Assembly (NCBI GenBank): GCA_024364735.1
Contig: JAGFNQ010004726.1
Span: forward strand, 124,001 to 188,000
DNA from: Boesenbergia rotunda
Taxonomy: Eukaryota > Streptophyta > Magnoliopsida > Zingiberales > Zingiberaceae
Length of the DNA: 64,000 bases
Reading direction: 5' to 3'
Below are positions 31,563-42,908 of this stretch, in pieces. Position numbers and translations under genes: made by a program. How positions within the stretch are numbered: the stretch's first letter is position 1; each line of letters begins with the position of its first letter. The notes under the pieces were generated by a model. That model searched no databases. It saw only the letters and a program-made list of their open reading frames with translations, and was not told the DNA's origin.

Positions 31563-32476
31563 TGATAGGATCGATTCCGTTCGCTAGAGGGGGTGAATAG
31601 CGTTTCGAACTCTTTCTTGAACCTGCGTTGTTAGTAGCACAGCAGAATATACAATAAACAACAAACACAAGGCTAACAATACCAGATTTAGTTGGTATCC
31701 ACCCCGGTCGAGTGACTAATCCAACAATCCTTCGGCGGATCAAACCCCGGATAACCTCCGGCTAGAACTCGTCGCTCCTTCTGGGTGGAGAAACCTCGCC
31801 ACAACACTTTGGACGCTCTCTGATCACAATTGACTACTAATACACTTTACCCAAGCGAGTTTCGTCAAGAAACTCAGCCACCATGAAGTCCTCTTTAAAT
31901 AGGACTCGGGGCTGATTTCTCGCTACCAGTCGACTGCCCCTAGGGCAGTCGACTGGTGCCAGCCAAATTCGACCGTTGACACTCCCAATGTTCGAATTTG
32001 CCAACTCACCAGCCACCTACCAGTCGACTGCCCCCAGGGCAGTCGATTGGTCCTAGCTGAATCCCTTCCCGAGTACATTCACACAGCACTCGACCCTCAC
32101 GACTCGACTGACTTCTCCTCCGTAGCCTCGACTGTTGCTTTCGCGCCCTCTTCATCTTTGGCTCCCGTCCCTCGGATGCACGCAAGCCTCTATCTTGCCT
32201 CCAGCCATCCTTCACGCCTGCCTCGAAGTCCGCGCCTATCAGCTCATCGTCCCTGCTCTCCAAGGTCCCTCGAATGCGCACACAAGCCTCCAGCTTGCCT
32301 CCATGTCATCCTTCACCGTACTGAGGCCGTCCAGTCAGGTCCATATGCGTAACCTGTACAACCTGCACACTCAACATACGCATATCAAATACAAGGGTAA
32401 ACCTAACTTAAACCCTTTGCCCAAACATCAAAACCCATGGTCACTCCGGACCATCTTAGGGCTAATTGCTCCAACA
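31563..32476 (-). repeat. 3' LTR of E
   Basis: 914 bp. It has two long palindromes around GTCGAC (31926-31956 and 32020-32050) upstream, in sense direction, of a TATTTAAAGAGG TATA-like site near 31890-31900. The LTR end carries CTAGAGGGGGTGAATAG as in the related elements. Open frames at 32006-32539 are not conserved and are not called. Confidence 0.75.
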
Positions 32477-33515
32477 ATCTCCCCCTTTTTGATGTTTGGC
32501 AATCCGTTTAAGTTAGGAAAGCAAGATAGTAGTAAATAGCAAAAACCATGGTAAATGAATGCATATGCAATGCATAACTGGATCCTATCCCAAGGCATCC
32601 CACACCTAACCCTCCAAGTTAGGAATTTTACACCTACCCCTCCAAGCTAGGATTTTCACTACCTAACCCTCCAAGCTACGATTTTCACTACCTAACCCTC
32701 CAAGTTTGGATTTTCCCACACCTAGCCCTCCAAGCTAGGATTTTCACCACCTAACCCTCCAAGTTAGGTTTTTCCAACACCTAGCCCTCCGAGCTAGAAC
32801 TTTTACCACCTAACCCTCCAAGTTAGGATTTTCCAACACCTAGCCCTCCAAACTAGGACTTTTCCCACCTAACCCTCCAAGTTAGGATTTTCTACCAAAC
32901 CGGGCTTTTTAAAGCTTCTCCCAAGCTCCCCCTTACACTGGACTTACAAAGGCTTTTTAAGAACCTCTCCAAGGTTCCCCTTACGCCAAGAAGGGAGCAG
33001 CCATGCTCCCCCTCAAACTTGGCTCCCCCTAAACCTAGGGTTTCATTCTAGCAAAGGTATTGGTTTCCTACATAAACACATTATTTCTCCCCCTTTGCCA
33101 TACATCAAAAAGAACCCAATAATATCCCAATTATTGATTCTTTTAATCCCTTATGACCATAAACAATGTGTACTAGCCCCCCAAACACTTGTTATGCATC
33201 ATTTGGACCCCAAACTAGCTGCTGATACAAAAATAAGCCTGACCAATCGACTGCCAAAATGGCAGTCGACTGATACTCTGAAAGTATGAAATTTCAGCAT
33301 TTCTGACAAAATTCAGAAATGCGCCAAAGATTCCATAAATCTCCAAAAATTTCCAAATTTTGTAGAGAAGTTTGTGGTACCCATATCTACTTGGGAAAAA
33401 TACATTCCAAAATATATCTATCACCATTCCCAAGTTTGACACAAAACCCAAAAACTAACAAAAAGGTTCACTCAAACCTTAACCAAAAGTCCTAGTTTTG
33501 GTTTCCCCTTGATGT
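32477..33515 (-). other. E: gene-free 3' region with hairpin array
   Basis: Next to the terminal polypurine tract lies an array (32598-32905) of CCTAAC-CCTCCAA-GTTAGG and CCTAGC-CCTCCAA-GCTAGG hairpins. A second purine tract is at 33085-33096, read AAAGGGGGAGAAA on the minus strand after GATGTATGGC. A third GTCGAC palindrome is at 33244-33272. No gene is supported. Confidence 0.75.
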
Positions 33516-35190
33516 TGTAGGACCGGTGCCGTCGATAAAGGGGGGGTGAATATCGATAGTGAAAAATCTTTCGAAATTCTTCATAAAACTTTCATTCTGG
33601 ACTTAGAATATTAGTTGCGTAGCGGAAAATAATTTAGAATGAAAAAACAAAGCAAGACAGTGACACAGCGGCTTTTTACTTGGTTCCCGACCCCCCAGGG
33701 TCAGTACATCCAAGGCCTATGCACGAGAACGCCGGTCCACTATTGGTCTCCTTCCCAGACTTTTTGGAGGCAGAGAAACCTGACTTACAGTGCAAGTTTA
33801 CAATCAAAAGATATGGAAAACTAATTGCAGTGTAATTCAAGCAAACCGAATAGAACAAGTTTGGTGCTTGGCCGATCTGGGCCTCCGAAGTGCCGCGCAC
33901 TTCCTCCTGGAGCCTCCTGGTCATAGAGCCTCGTTTCTAGCATGTTGCCGTCAGTCAGAATGCTTGGAATGGTTCTTGGAAGTTATGTTTGAAGCAGAGG
34001 GGTCGAAGCCCTTTATATAGGCCTCCTGGGGGCGCCCCGGAAGACTCGGTCAAACTTTGTCCCGGCGCCTATCTCACCGCAGCTGATAACAGCTTTGAAC
34101 AGGGCACCCTGGACCTTCTGGGTGCCCTCATGGAGGCTTATCTGTGTTTCTAACATGAAACAGCATAAACAAGATCGAACCCGGGTGCCCAGGACGCTTC
34201 GGGCGCCCCGCTTGACACCTATTCTGCTTACCCACCAAGACTGTACTTTTAAGCTTTACCTAGGGGTGCCCCCACTGCTGGGGGCGCCCCCAACACTGGG
34301 GACGCCCTGCTTAGGGCTTCCAGCAGCTTATCTTTTCTTCCAATCTTGGTACATGCACGATATACAATCACAAAGCATAGATGCATAATATTAGCCTTAA
34401 GGACTTGGTTCTGACTTCAGATCTCCACGAAACCCTAGGTCGAACCGGTGCAAGTTCCTATCCCCGAGAACTCGCCCTTCACCTACTCCTTTCAGGAGAT
34501 GGTTGCCACCCAACCCTTCGGGTGGACTTTTGCTTAGCTTCCGATACTTCCGGACCTCGAGACGCCCAAACCCTGACCCGTCTCTACTCATGTCCTTAGT
34601 CATTGCTCAGCTATGTTGCTTAGTCCCTTGGACCAAGACTTCATAACCTAGCAGTCCTTCGCCAGGTCTTCATTCTCTAGCATCCCTTCGCTAGGTGCGT
34701 AGCAGCCCTTCCCTAGGTCTTAAGGTTCCGTTACCTAGCAGTCCTTCGCTAGGTGCCTAGCAGCCCTTCGCTAGGTCTTCTATGCCTTGCAGCCCTTCGC
34801 TAGGTGCCTAGCTGCCCTTCGCTAGGTCTTGGGGTTTCGATACCTAGCAGCCCTTCGCTAGGTGCCTAGCAGCCCTTCGCTAGGTCTTAGGGTTTCGATA
34901 CCTAGCAGCCCTTCACTAGGTGCCTAGCAGCCCTTCGCTAGGTCTTAGGGATTCGATACCTAGCAGCCCTTCGCTAGGTGCCCAGCATCCCTTCGCCAGG
35001 ACTTAGTGTTTCGATACCTAGCAGCCCTTCGCTAGGTGCCCAACTTCACTCACCAGGTCTTTGGGTTTCTTCCACTTTGGTTACTTCTCTCTTACTCCCT
35101 TTTTTCTGTTCAATGTATCACTGACTTAAGTGTATTGTCAAACATTAAAATATTTAAAGAGAAATATCATTGATGCAACTTGCACCAACA
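33516..35190 (-). repeat. 3' LTR of D
   Basis: On the plus strand it runs TGTAGGACCGG to CACCAACA. It has a hairpin array (34646-35062), GC palindromes (34021-34310) and a TATA box (34020-34011, CTATATAAAG on the minus strand). Open frames inside it have a near copy in the other LTR but no gene features. Confidence 0.92.
34646..35062 (-). repeat. Hairpin array in the D 3' LTR
   Basis: About sixteen units, in sense direction CCTAGC-GAAGGGCT-GCTAGG and variants, mostly in pairs with a period near 46-58 bp. The loop is almost the same as in B (GAAGGACT). The other LTR has its array at 40331-40742. Confidence 0.85.
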
Positions 35191-36949
35191 ATCTCCCCCT
35201 TTTTGATGTTTGACAATAACTTAAGTTAGATTGGTTTAATGGGCTAACTTACTATCCTTGGGGAAAAATAATAAAAAATTTCTAACTTAAGAGCATACCT
35301 CTCCCCCTTTGTCATACATCAAAAAACACAAGAAAATACTTGCACCAACAATGAGAAATTTTGGTTCTTTTTGAAAAATACTTGGTGTAGAAATTTTGAA
35401 AGCATTGTATTTTGAATGATATATTGCTTTTTTGAAAAAAAAAGTGCATAATTTTGAAAAAGATGGTATTCGCTTTGAAGAATACAAGTACTTTGAAAAT
35501 GATCTTTAACAACATGCAAGTACTTTTGAAAGAATTTGTAAAATTTTTTTTTTGAAAAATATAAAGTACTTTTTGGAAAATGCATAACTTTTGAAAAAAA
35601 TGTTATTTTGGAAAATATAAATGTTATGCCTATTTTTCAAGTACTAACTATTTTTGAAAATAAGTGATTTTTGAATCATAATATTTTACTTGACTAAGTT
35701 TCTTTTCCAGTCTGACACAATCCTGGGAAACCTTGTTGACTACAAGGACATTTTCCTAAGTGTCCTGGAAAATTTTCAAAGTCAAGTAAATATTAATAGA
35801 AATTTTAAAAAAATGATAGTACTTTTGAAAATATATGCTGGTGCATTTTGAAAAATGTGTGAACTTTTGAAGACTCAATGTATTACTTGATTTGGTTTAC
35901 CTTCCAGTCTAACACTATCCTGGGAAACCTTGTTGACTACAAGGACATTTCCTAAGTGTCCGGGAATTTCTTCAAACTCAAGTAAATATTGTTTCAAAGA
36001 TAATTTCATAGGTCACACGAAAATAATAGACTAATAGTATTTTGAAAAACTACTTATGTTTCTAGCAAGATTTGAAAATACAGCGCATGAAAACATTTGA
36101 GATATTCAATAATTCTTTTAATTTGATCTCCCCCTCAACTTGACCCAGTCCTGGGAAGCTTGTTGACTACAAGTACTCTTCCTCTAAGTCTTAAGGTTTG
36201 ATTCAAATTAAAGAAATTACCTAATAATTTCAAAACAATTAATTAAACAAGATTATTTCAGAAGTTTGATTTATACTCCCCCTAAAGTTGACACATCCTA
36301 GGAGTCCTTGTAGATTATGAAGTGGACTTTCCTCTGTGTCTTTAGGGTTTATCAAAATCAAACAAGATAGATAAATTTTACAACATAAACTTTTTTCGAA
36401 AAACACAAGTGATAACGATTTAAAGCTCATTTTTCGAAAAGTATTTTCAAATAATAATTTTTACAGTGTAGTTTTCGAAAGCCAAAAAAATAAAAATCAC
36501 TCCCCCTGTATCCGATACCGTTTGACTTTATCTAAGTGCCTTAAGGAAATTTAGTGTTGTCCTAAGAGGCTTGTGTCTAATTGCGTGAGTCAAACAATTT
36601 TTGAAAAGATATAATTTTTGAAAAACGTATAATATGTATATTCAATCAGACAAGCATGAATTCCATACAAACATTATTATGTTGAAATACTATTTTGAAA
36701 GTATATTTTTAGAAAAATATTCTAATGATTTTGAAGAACAATTTTGAAAAATATTTTTCAATTTATTAGTCCTTAACATCTCACCCATTTTAGATGTATC
36801 AATACAACAAGCATAGTTGCCTTATAGATGTATTGTGAGATGCTTGAATCATTTTTCTTAATTTATTATTAACTCTAAGATTTTAATTGAAGCTTGTGTT
36901 AGATTTGAATTTGACAAGAAGTAACTTGAATTTGAATTTCAAAAATTGG

Positions 36950-37208
36950 CTTCCAGGTCTTGGCGAGGCACTAGGTGTTCTTTGGCCGTAGCCTTATTCG
37001 ATCATCAACCCTTTCCTTGACAAAGCCTTTTAATGAAATTTCATTTTCAAAATTACTTTTTGAAAAATTCTGGTCTAACTAGTTTGGGTCTTGGATCGGT
37101 AGCTTCAGCTAGTTTCACCAGTCTAAAGAGACCAAGTAGAGTATACTTGACCTTATTAGAATTGGCTTCCCTAACGTACTATCATCTCACCTCCACCCAA
37201 TACTAGGT
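36950..37208 (-). other. Non-coding block shared with B (inverted)
   Basis: Read on the minus strand it begins GTATTGGGTGGAGGTGAGAT, is identical to B for more than 40 bases, and keeps ACCGATCCAAGA, AACTAGTTAGACCAGAA and GCCTCGC. It has stops in all frames. Confidence 0.8.
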
Positions 37209-37609
37209 TGATCAAGTTTCAATTATTCTTTTTTCTATAGCCGTTCTAATATATGCATAAAATTTAAATATGAATGACATGTCAGATATTAAAAGTAAGT
37301 AGCAAATGCATGACATGGCAATTATGCATGAGTCAAACAATTCAAACCATTTTATTTAAGTTTCTAAAAATGTATCAAATTCCCGATTTGATACATGTCG
37401 AGTGAACCCGTGAATATGCCAACCCATTTTGACATATTTAATTAATTTTAATTGTTATAGTTTGGGTAAAATTTTATTTTAGTTTGAGTTTAAGTTATTT
37501 AAGATTTTAGTTGAATTCAGATTGATTAAGAAATGATTGAGGTTGACTTAATTAATTGAGAATTAATGATTTTAATTTTCAATTAATTTGGATTGAATTA
37601 AGTTTGAGT

Positions 37610-37925
37610 TGATTTAATTTCAATTAATTTTGAATTTGAATTTAATTTAATTTAATTTGAATTTAATTTAATTTAATTTAATTTAATTTGATTTAATTTA
37701 ATTTGATTTAATTTAATTTAATTTGAATTTGAATTTAATTTAATTTGAATTTGAATTCAATTTAATTTGAATTTAATTTAGTTTAATTTGAATTTAATTT
37801 AATTTCAATTTGAATTTAATTTAATTTGAATTTAATTTAATTTAATTTGAATTTGAATTTAATTTATTTGAATTTGAATTTAATTTAATTTAATTTAATT
37901 TAATTTGAATTTAATTAGATTTAAT
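37610..37925. repeat. (AATTT)n / (AATTTG)n microsatellite
   Basis: Long alternation of AATTT and AATTTG words, with little else. It lies between the end of the D gag-like frame and the conserved block. Confidence 0.85.
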
Positions 37926-37991
37926 TAAGATTTAATTAAGATTATAATGATTAATTACTAATTGTGGGTTTAAATTCATCATTTTCATTAT

Positions 37992-39077
37992 TTAAAAAAT
38001 TTCTTTTTCATTTTTATCTTTCTTTTCAAGTTTTTCTAATAATTTTGATTTATTTGAATTTTTGTAATTTTTATTAACTATGACCTTTATCTTAGATAGT
38101 TCTATATCCTCCTCAGGATTAGGTCTTTCAATATCCTTACAGTAGGTGAAGTAATTTGGGCCACTAATTAAGGTTTTGTAATAATCTTTAATATTATCTA
38201 TAATTAAATTATTATCTAGGAGAATTTTATCTTCAAAATTATCCTCAGATATATTTTCAATATTTTCAACATTAATCTCTAGATTATCTTTAAGATTTTC
38301 AGAATTAATTTCTGAATTAATCTTGAGATTTTTAGGATTAATTTCGGATTTATCCTTAAGATATTCAAATTTGAATTCGGAATTATCCTTAGGATTTTCA
38401 AATTTGAATTCTGAATTATCCTTAGGATTAATTTTGTCTGAATTAAAATTATCAGAACTAATTTTATCAGAAAAATTATCTGAATTAATTTTATCAGAAA
38501 AATTATCAGAATTAATTTTATCAGATAAATTATCAGAATTAATTTTATCAGATAAATTATCAGAATTAATTTTATCAGATAAATTATCAGAATTAATTTT
38601 ATCAGATAAATTATTAGAATTAATTTTATCAGATAAATTATCAGAATTAATTTTATCAGATAAATTATCAAAATTAATTTTATCAATTTCTGAATTGATA
38701 TTCTGAATTAATCAATTAATTTCTAATATTTTGGTCATATTCACGTTTTGTAATTTAACATGCAAAATGTTAATTTTTCTATGCAGTAAATCTACTTTAT
38801 CAGCAAAATTAACTACTTTATCACATGGTAGTGCAGGAACTTGTAAAATTTTTGGAACATAAATCTTGTGTACCTTCGTCGGACACTTATTTTTGTAATG
38901 TCCGTATTTCTTGCATTTGAAACATTGTACATGACTTTTATCCCTCCGGTTTCCTGGCGCTGGTGCCTCTTTCGCCATCGGTGATGTAGACCAAATCATA
39001 CGAATAGGGCACTGATTTTTATAGTGCCCTCTCACCCTGCACGTGAAACAAATAATATGGAATTTACAAATGGACAT
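37992..39077 (-). pseudogene. gag: D: double zinc-knuckle gag fragment with acidic repeats
   Basis: One frame of 361 codons runs from ATG 39077 to TAA 37992 with a single TGA at 38714-38712. Near the start are two CCHC knuckles, CFTCRVRGHYKNQC and CFKCKKYGHYKNKC, both complete, which bind RNA in retrotransposon nucleocapsids. A heptad-like stretch near LLHRKINILHVKLQ follows. After the TGA the frame continues with eight or so copies of a 9-residue unit, consensus LSDKINSDN, then related acidic Asn/Glu/Lys-rich sequence. The capsid part of a normal gag is missing: the ATG is only about 95 bp from the primer site. Its role is unknown; RNA binding is a fair inference. Confidence 0.7.
38450..38680. 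repeat. 27-bp tandem repeat in the D gag frame
   Basis: About eight to nine copies of a 27-bp unit near GAATTAATTTTATCAGATAA. Because the unit is 9 codons, the gag frame stays open through it. Confidence 0.9.
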
Positions 39078-39170
39078 TTTAAAATAAAATATACCTGATT
39101 CACCCCTGGGCTCCCCATCAACTCCTGGAGTCTTTGCTCTGTTGGCGGTTAGTCCGGTGAAGAGCGGCTC

Positions 39171-39183
39171 GGCTCTGATACCA
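39171..39183 (-). other. Primer binding site of D (tRNA-iMet)
   Basis: On the minus strand TGGTATCAGAGCC, 2 bp from the 5' LTR (39186). Confidence 0.9.
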
Positions 39184-39185
39184 AA

Positions 39186-40877
39186 TGTAGGACCGATACC
39201 GTCGATAGAGGGGGGTGAATATCGATCATGAAAAATCTTTCAGAATTCTTCGTAAAACTTTCGTTCTGGACTTAGAATATTAGTAGCGCAGCGGGAAATA
39301 ATTTAGAACGAAAAAACAAAGCAAGACAGTGACACAGCGGATTTTTACTTGGTTCCCGACCCCCAGGGTCAGTACATCCAAGGCCTATGCACGGGAACGC
39401 CCGTCCACTATTGGTCTCCTTCCCGGACTTTCCGGAGGCGGAGAAACCCGACTTACAGTGCAAGTTTACAATCAAAAGATATGGAAAACTAATTGCAGTG
39501 TAATTCAAGCAAACCGAATAGAACAAGTTTGAAGCTTGGCCGATCTGGACCTCCGAAGTGCCGCGCACTTCCTCCTGGAGCCTCCCAGTCGTAGAACCTC
39601 GTTTCTAGCGCGTTGCCGTCGGTCAGAATGCTTGGAATGGTTCTTGAAAGTCATGTTTGAAGCAGAGGGGTTGAAGCCCCTTATATAGGCCTCCTGGGGG
39701 CGCCCTGAACGTTGGGGGCGCCCCGGAAGGCTCGGTCAAACTTTATCCCTGCGCCTATCTCGCCGTAGCTGATAATAGCTTTGACCAGGGTGCCCCAGAC
39801 CTTCCCGGCGCCCTCATGGAGGCTTATCTGTGTTTCTAACACGAAACAACATAAATAGGTTCGAACCCGGGCGCCTCGGACGCTCCGGGCGCCCGGCTTG
39901 ACACCTATTCTGCTTACCCACCAAGACTGCACTTTTAAGCTTTACCTGGGGGCGCCCTGGTTGCATGGGGGCGCCCCCAACACTGGGGGCGCCTTGCTTA
40001 GGGCTTCCAGCAGCTTATCTGTTCTTCCAATCTTGGTACCTGCATGATATACAAACACAAAGCATAGATGCATAATATTAGCCTTAAGGACTTGGTTTTG
40101 ACTTCGGATCTCCACGAAACCCTAGGTAGAACTGGCGCAAGTTTCTATCCCCGAGAACTCGCCCTTCACCTACTCATTTCAAGAGACGGTTGCCACCCAG
40201 CCCTTCGGGTGAACTTTTGCTTAGCTTCCGATACTTCCGGACCTCGAGATGCCCAAACACTGACCCGTCTCTACTCCTGTCCTTAGTCATCGCTCAGCTA
40301 AGTTGCTTAGTCCCTTAGACCAAGACTTCATAACCTAGCAGTCCTTCGCCAGGTCTTCATTCCCTAGCATCCCTTCGCTATGTGCCTAGTAGCCCTTCGC
40401 TAGGTCTTAAGGTTCCGTTACCTAGCAGTCCTTCGCTAGGTGCCTAGCAGCCCTTCGCTAGGTCTTCTATGCCTTGCAGCCCTTCGCTAGGTGCCTAGCT
40501 GCCCTTTGCTAGGTCTTGGGGTTTCGATACCTAGCAGCCCTTCGCTAGGTGCCTAGCAGCCCTTCGCTAGGTCTTAGGGTTTCGATACCTAGAATCCCTT
40601 CACTAGGTGCCTAGCAGCCCTTCGCTAGGTCATAGGGTTTCGATACCTAGCAGCCCTTCGCTAGGTGCCCAGCATCCCTTCGCTAGGACTTAGTGTTTCG
40701 ATACCTAGTAGCCCTTCGCTAGGTGCCCAGCTTCACTCACCAGGTCTTAGGGTTTCTTCCACTTTGGTTACTTCTCTCTTACTCCCTTTTTTCTGTTCAA
40801 TGTATCACTGACTTAAGTGTATTGTCAAACATTAAAACATTTAAAGAGGAATATCATTGATGCAACTTGCACCAACA
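39186..40877 (-). repeat. 5' LTR of D
   Basis: It is the partner of 33516-35190, with hairpin array 40331-40742, GC palindromes 39690-40000 and TATA near 39681-39688. The right flank GATGT is the target copy. Confidence 0.92.
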
Positions 40878-40882
40878 GATGT

Positions 40883-41017
40883 CTCTGCCCATGCAAACCC
40901 ACAATGCATCCCTAGAATTGATTTACATGGAAATTACACACCAAAAACCAGTTTTCATGCAATATGACCTCAATGTCATATTTCCATGCATGAAACTCAA
41001 AAACACCCCCCTAGGTG
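40883..41017 (-). other. E: internal segment between D and F
   Basis: A short piece without a gene. It belongs to E because removing D and one GATGT joins it to 33515. F starts right after AGGTG (41013-41017). Confidence 0.65.
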
Positions 41018-41161
41018 TGTAACACCCCAATTTTTCCCCATATATAATGTTATGAATTCATGAAACATTGTTATGAAATGTCATGATGGGCTTGGCTTAA
41101 TGGGATTTGATGTGGATTAGTGCAAAATGTGATAAAAAGGAAATGTAGAAAGGAGGAAGCA

Positions 41162-41220
41162 AGGATCGAACCTTGAACCTCCTGGTTGCACTAACCATGT
41201 CTTAACCATTGCACCAAGGA
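41162..41220 (-). other. tRNA-like segment in F LTR 1
   Basis: On the minus strand TGGTGCAATGGTTAAG resembles a pol III A box and AGGTTCAAGGTTCGATCC a B box, about 40 bases apart. It does not fold into a full tRNA, so it looks like an old SINE head or tRNA fragment. LTR 2 has the same at 59899-59956. Confidence 0.5.
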
Positions 41221-42609
41221 TGTTTCATGTTGAGAGAATAAGAAATGTGCTGGTTAAAGCTAGGGAAGTGAAGAGACATGTCCCTTCATGAAAGTAGTAT
41301 AAAAAAGAGAGGGGGAAGGAAGTTTCATTCTTCTTCTTCCCCACTCTAAAAACCGAAACCTAGAGCCCTCTCCTCCTTCTTCATTTTTCGAAAAGTACAC
41401 CCTAGGGTTCTAACCCTAGGCAATTGGAAGGAAGAAGATCCCATCCAAGGATCTTGCCCTCTACTAGGGCCAAGGGTTCTAGAGAAGTTTTAGCAAAGAG
41501 AACTCTCACCCTCCTTCAACCAAGGGTACCTTAAAGATTTAGAGAAGGTGAAATTCAAGCGAAAGGATGTAAGTATCCCCAAGCCTGTAGTGTAATTGTT
41601 GTGCATGACTCTTTTGTTCTCTTGTTTTCGAAAATGGGGGATTGCCCTTGTGTAAGATTCAGCCACCCCTTAGGGGAAAGCCTTGGTTACTCCTTGATGC
41701 ATGAGAAGACCCCTTGGGACTTAGGGTATATGTATATGTTGTTTCCCTTCATGATGTTATGAACGTTACCCTACGGTCTTGCCCTTATGTAGGTTTCGGC
41801 CACCCCCAAGGGGAAGGCCTTGGCTACTCCTTGATGCATGAGGAGACCCCTTGGAACTTAGGGTATATATATATATGTTGTTTCCCTTTATGTTGTGATG
41901 ACAAAAACTACGGTAGAATACCCTACACCATTCAGCCATGAACAAAACCCTAGGGGTTAGTGAGGGTTGAATTATCCTATAATATATCCATGCTTAGTGT
42001 ATTGTATGATAGTGTATACAAGGTGTTTGTATAAATGTTTGTGTGAATGTTTCATTGCAAAAACCCTAATTCCCCCTACCCTATGACTTTCGGCCAACAC
42101 CCTAAGATTAGGGTTTGTGAATGTTAAACTACCCTATGGGATATGCTTATGTTTAGTAAGATGATATGTATATGTATGTGATGTTTAAATGGAATGCTTG
42201 ATTGGAAAAGAACTTAACTTTCCTTAGCATGTAAATTTCGGCCAACATGAAACATTAGGGTTTGTGAAGCTTGATTACCCCATGATGTATGCTAGGCTTA
42301 GTATGATACATGATGTGTATATATATGTGATGCTTGTATGGGATGTTTGATGTCAAAAACCTAAGCTACCCCTAACCTACATCATTCGACCAACACTAGG
42401 TTTAGGGTTGGGAAGAATTGAATCGACTCATGAAGCATGCTACCACTTCCTATGATATGAAGATGATTTATGTGACCAATCTTGTCATATATAAAGTATG
42501 TTTAAGTGGTTGAATTATGATGTATGTATGAGCATGTCTTATAGCCCATGGGGCACCCTTATGAATTGCATGTAATGGGTATGATAAAATGCTTGAAAGG
42601 ATACTCCAC

Positions 42610-42908
42610 TAAGTATGAGATCAAGAGCACCCCTTATGTTGTGTGGTGTGTCCCTATGGGATCAAGAGCACCCTTATATTGTGTGGTGTGTCCCTATGGG
42701 ATCAAGAACACCCCTTATGTTGTGTGGTGTGTCCTTATGGGATCATGAGCACACTTGAAGAGTGGTGTGTCCCTTGAGAATGGATTTGGAGTACTCCTTA
42801 GCATATATGTAAAAGCATGATAAGTATTTTACTTTGAAAGTTGTGTACCCGACTCGGAAGGGGGTCGTTAAACAAATCCGACTCGGAAGGGGGTCGTTAA
42901 ACAAATCC
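42610..42908 (+). repeat. Tandem units in F LTR 1
   Basis: Three units of about 43 bp around CTATGGGATCAAGAGCACCC, then two units of 29 bp around GACTCGGAAGGGGGTCGTTA. LTR 2 has two units of the first kind (61340-61460) and two of the second (61551-61608). Confidence 0.85.

Larger units (their letters stand above)
35191..37991 (-). other. D: gene-free 3' region
   Basis: It starts with the terminal polypurine tract (35191-35204) and a second purine tract at 35300-35310. Then comes a simple-sequence zone rich in TTTTGAAAA (35340-36760) with four repeated segments around TCCTGGGAAACCTTGTTGAC. At 36950-37208 is the block shared with B. At 37610-37925 is an (AATTT)n-like microsatellite. No gene is supported. 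Confidence 0.75.
33516..40877 (-). mobile_element. D: LTR element with zinc-knuckle protein only
   Basis: D is complete, 7362 bp, minus strand, with a perfect GATGT duplication (33511-33515 and 40878-40882). LTRs are 1675 and 1692 bp and clearly more diverged than those of B. It has the tRNA-iMet primer site, a gag-like frame without a capsid part, no pol and no second gene. LTR promoter, hairpin arrays, terminal purine tract and an internal block are shared with B, so they are relatives. Confidence 0.93.
31563..41017 (-). mobile_element. E: pol-less LTR element cut by D and F (right part missing)
   Basis: E's own bases are 31563-33515 and 40883-41017. Its LTR (31563-32476) ends CCAACA on the plus strand, next to ATCTCCCCCTTTTTGATG, the same terminal purine tract (inverted) as in B and D. 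It was inserted in C (left flank AGGCA, 31558-31562). D lies in its internal part with a perfect duplication, and F cuts it at 41018. No coding sequence of E is visible. Confidence 0.75.

Noticed and set aside
32006..32539. Frames of 91-134 codons in the E LTR
   Set aside because: They overlap palindromes and LTR ends on both strands and show no domain or homologue in the window.
38279..38686. Hydrophobic repeat protein (ILIIYLIKL) or its opposite-strand SELILSDKL form
   Set aside because: Both are other frames of the 27-bp tandem repeat. The frame LSDKINSDN is in phase with the zinc-knuckle start and is the better choice.
41162..41220. Functional tRNA gene
   Set aside because: Acceptor stem pairing and a normal anticodon arm are missing; only A- and B-box-like words are present.
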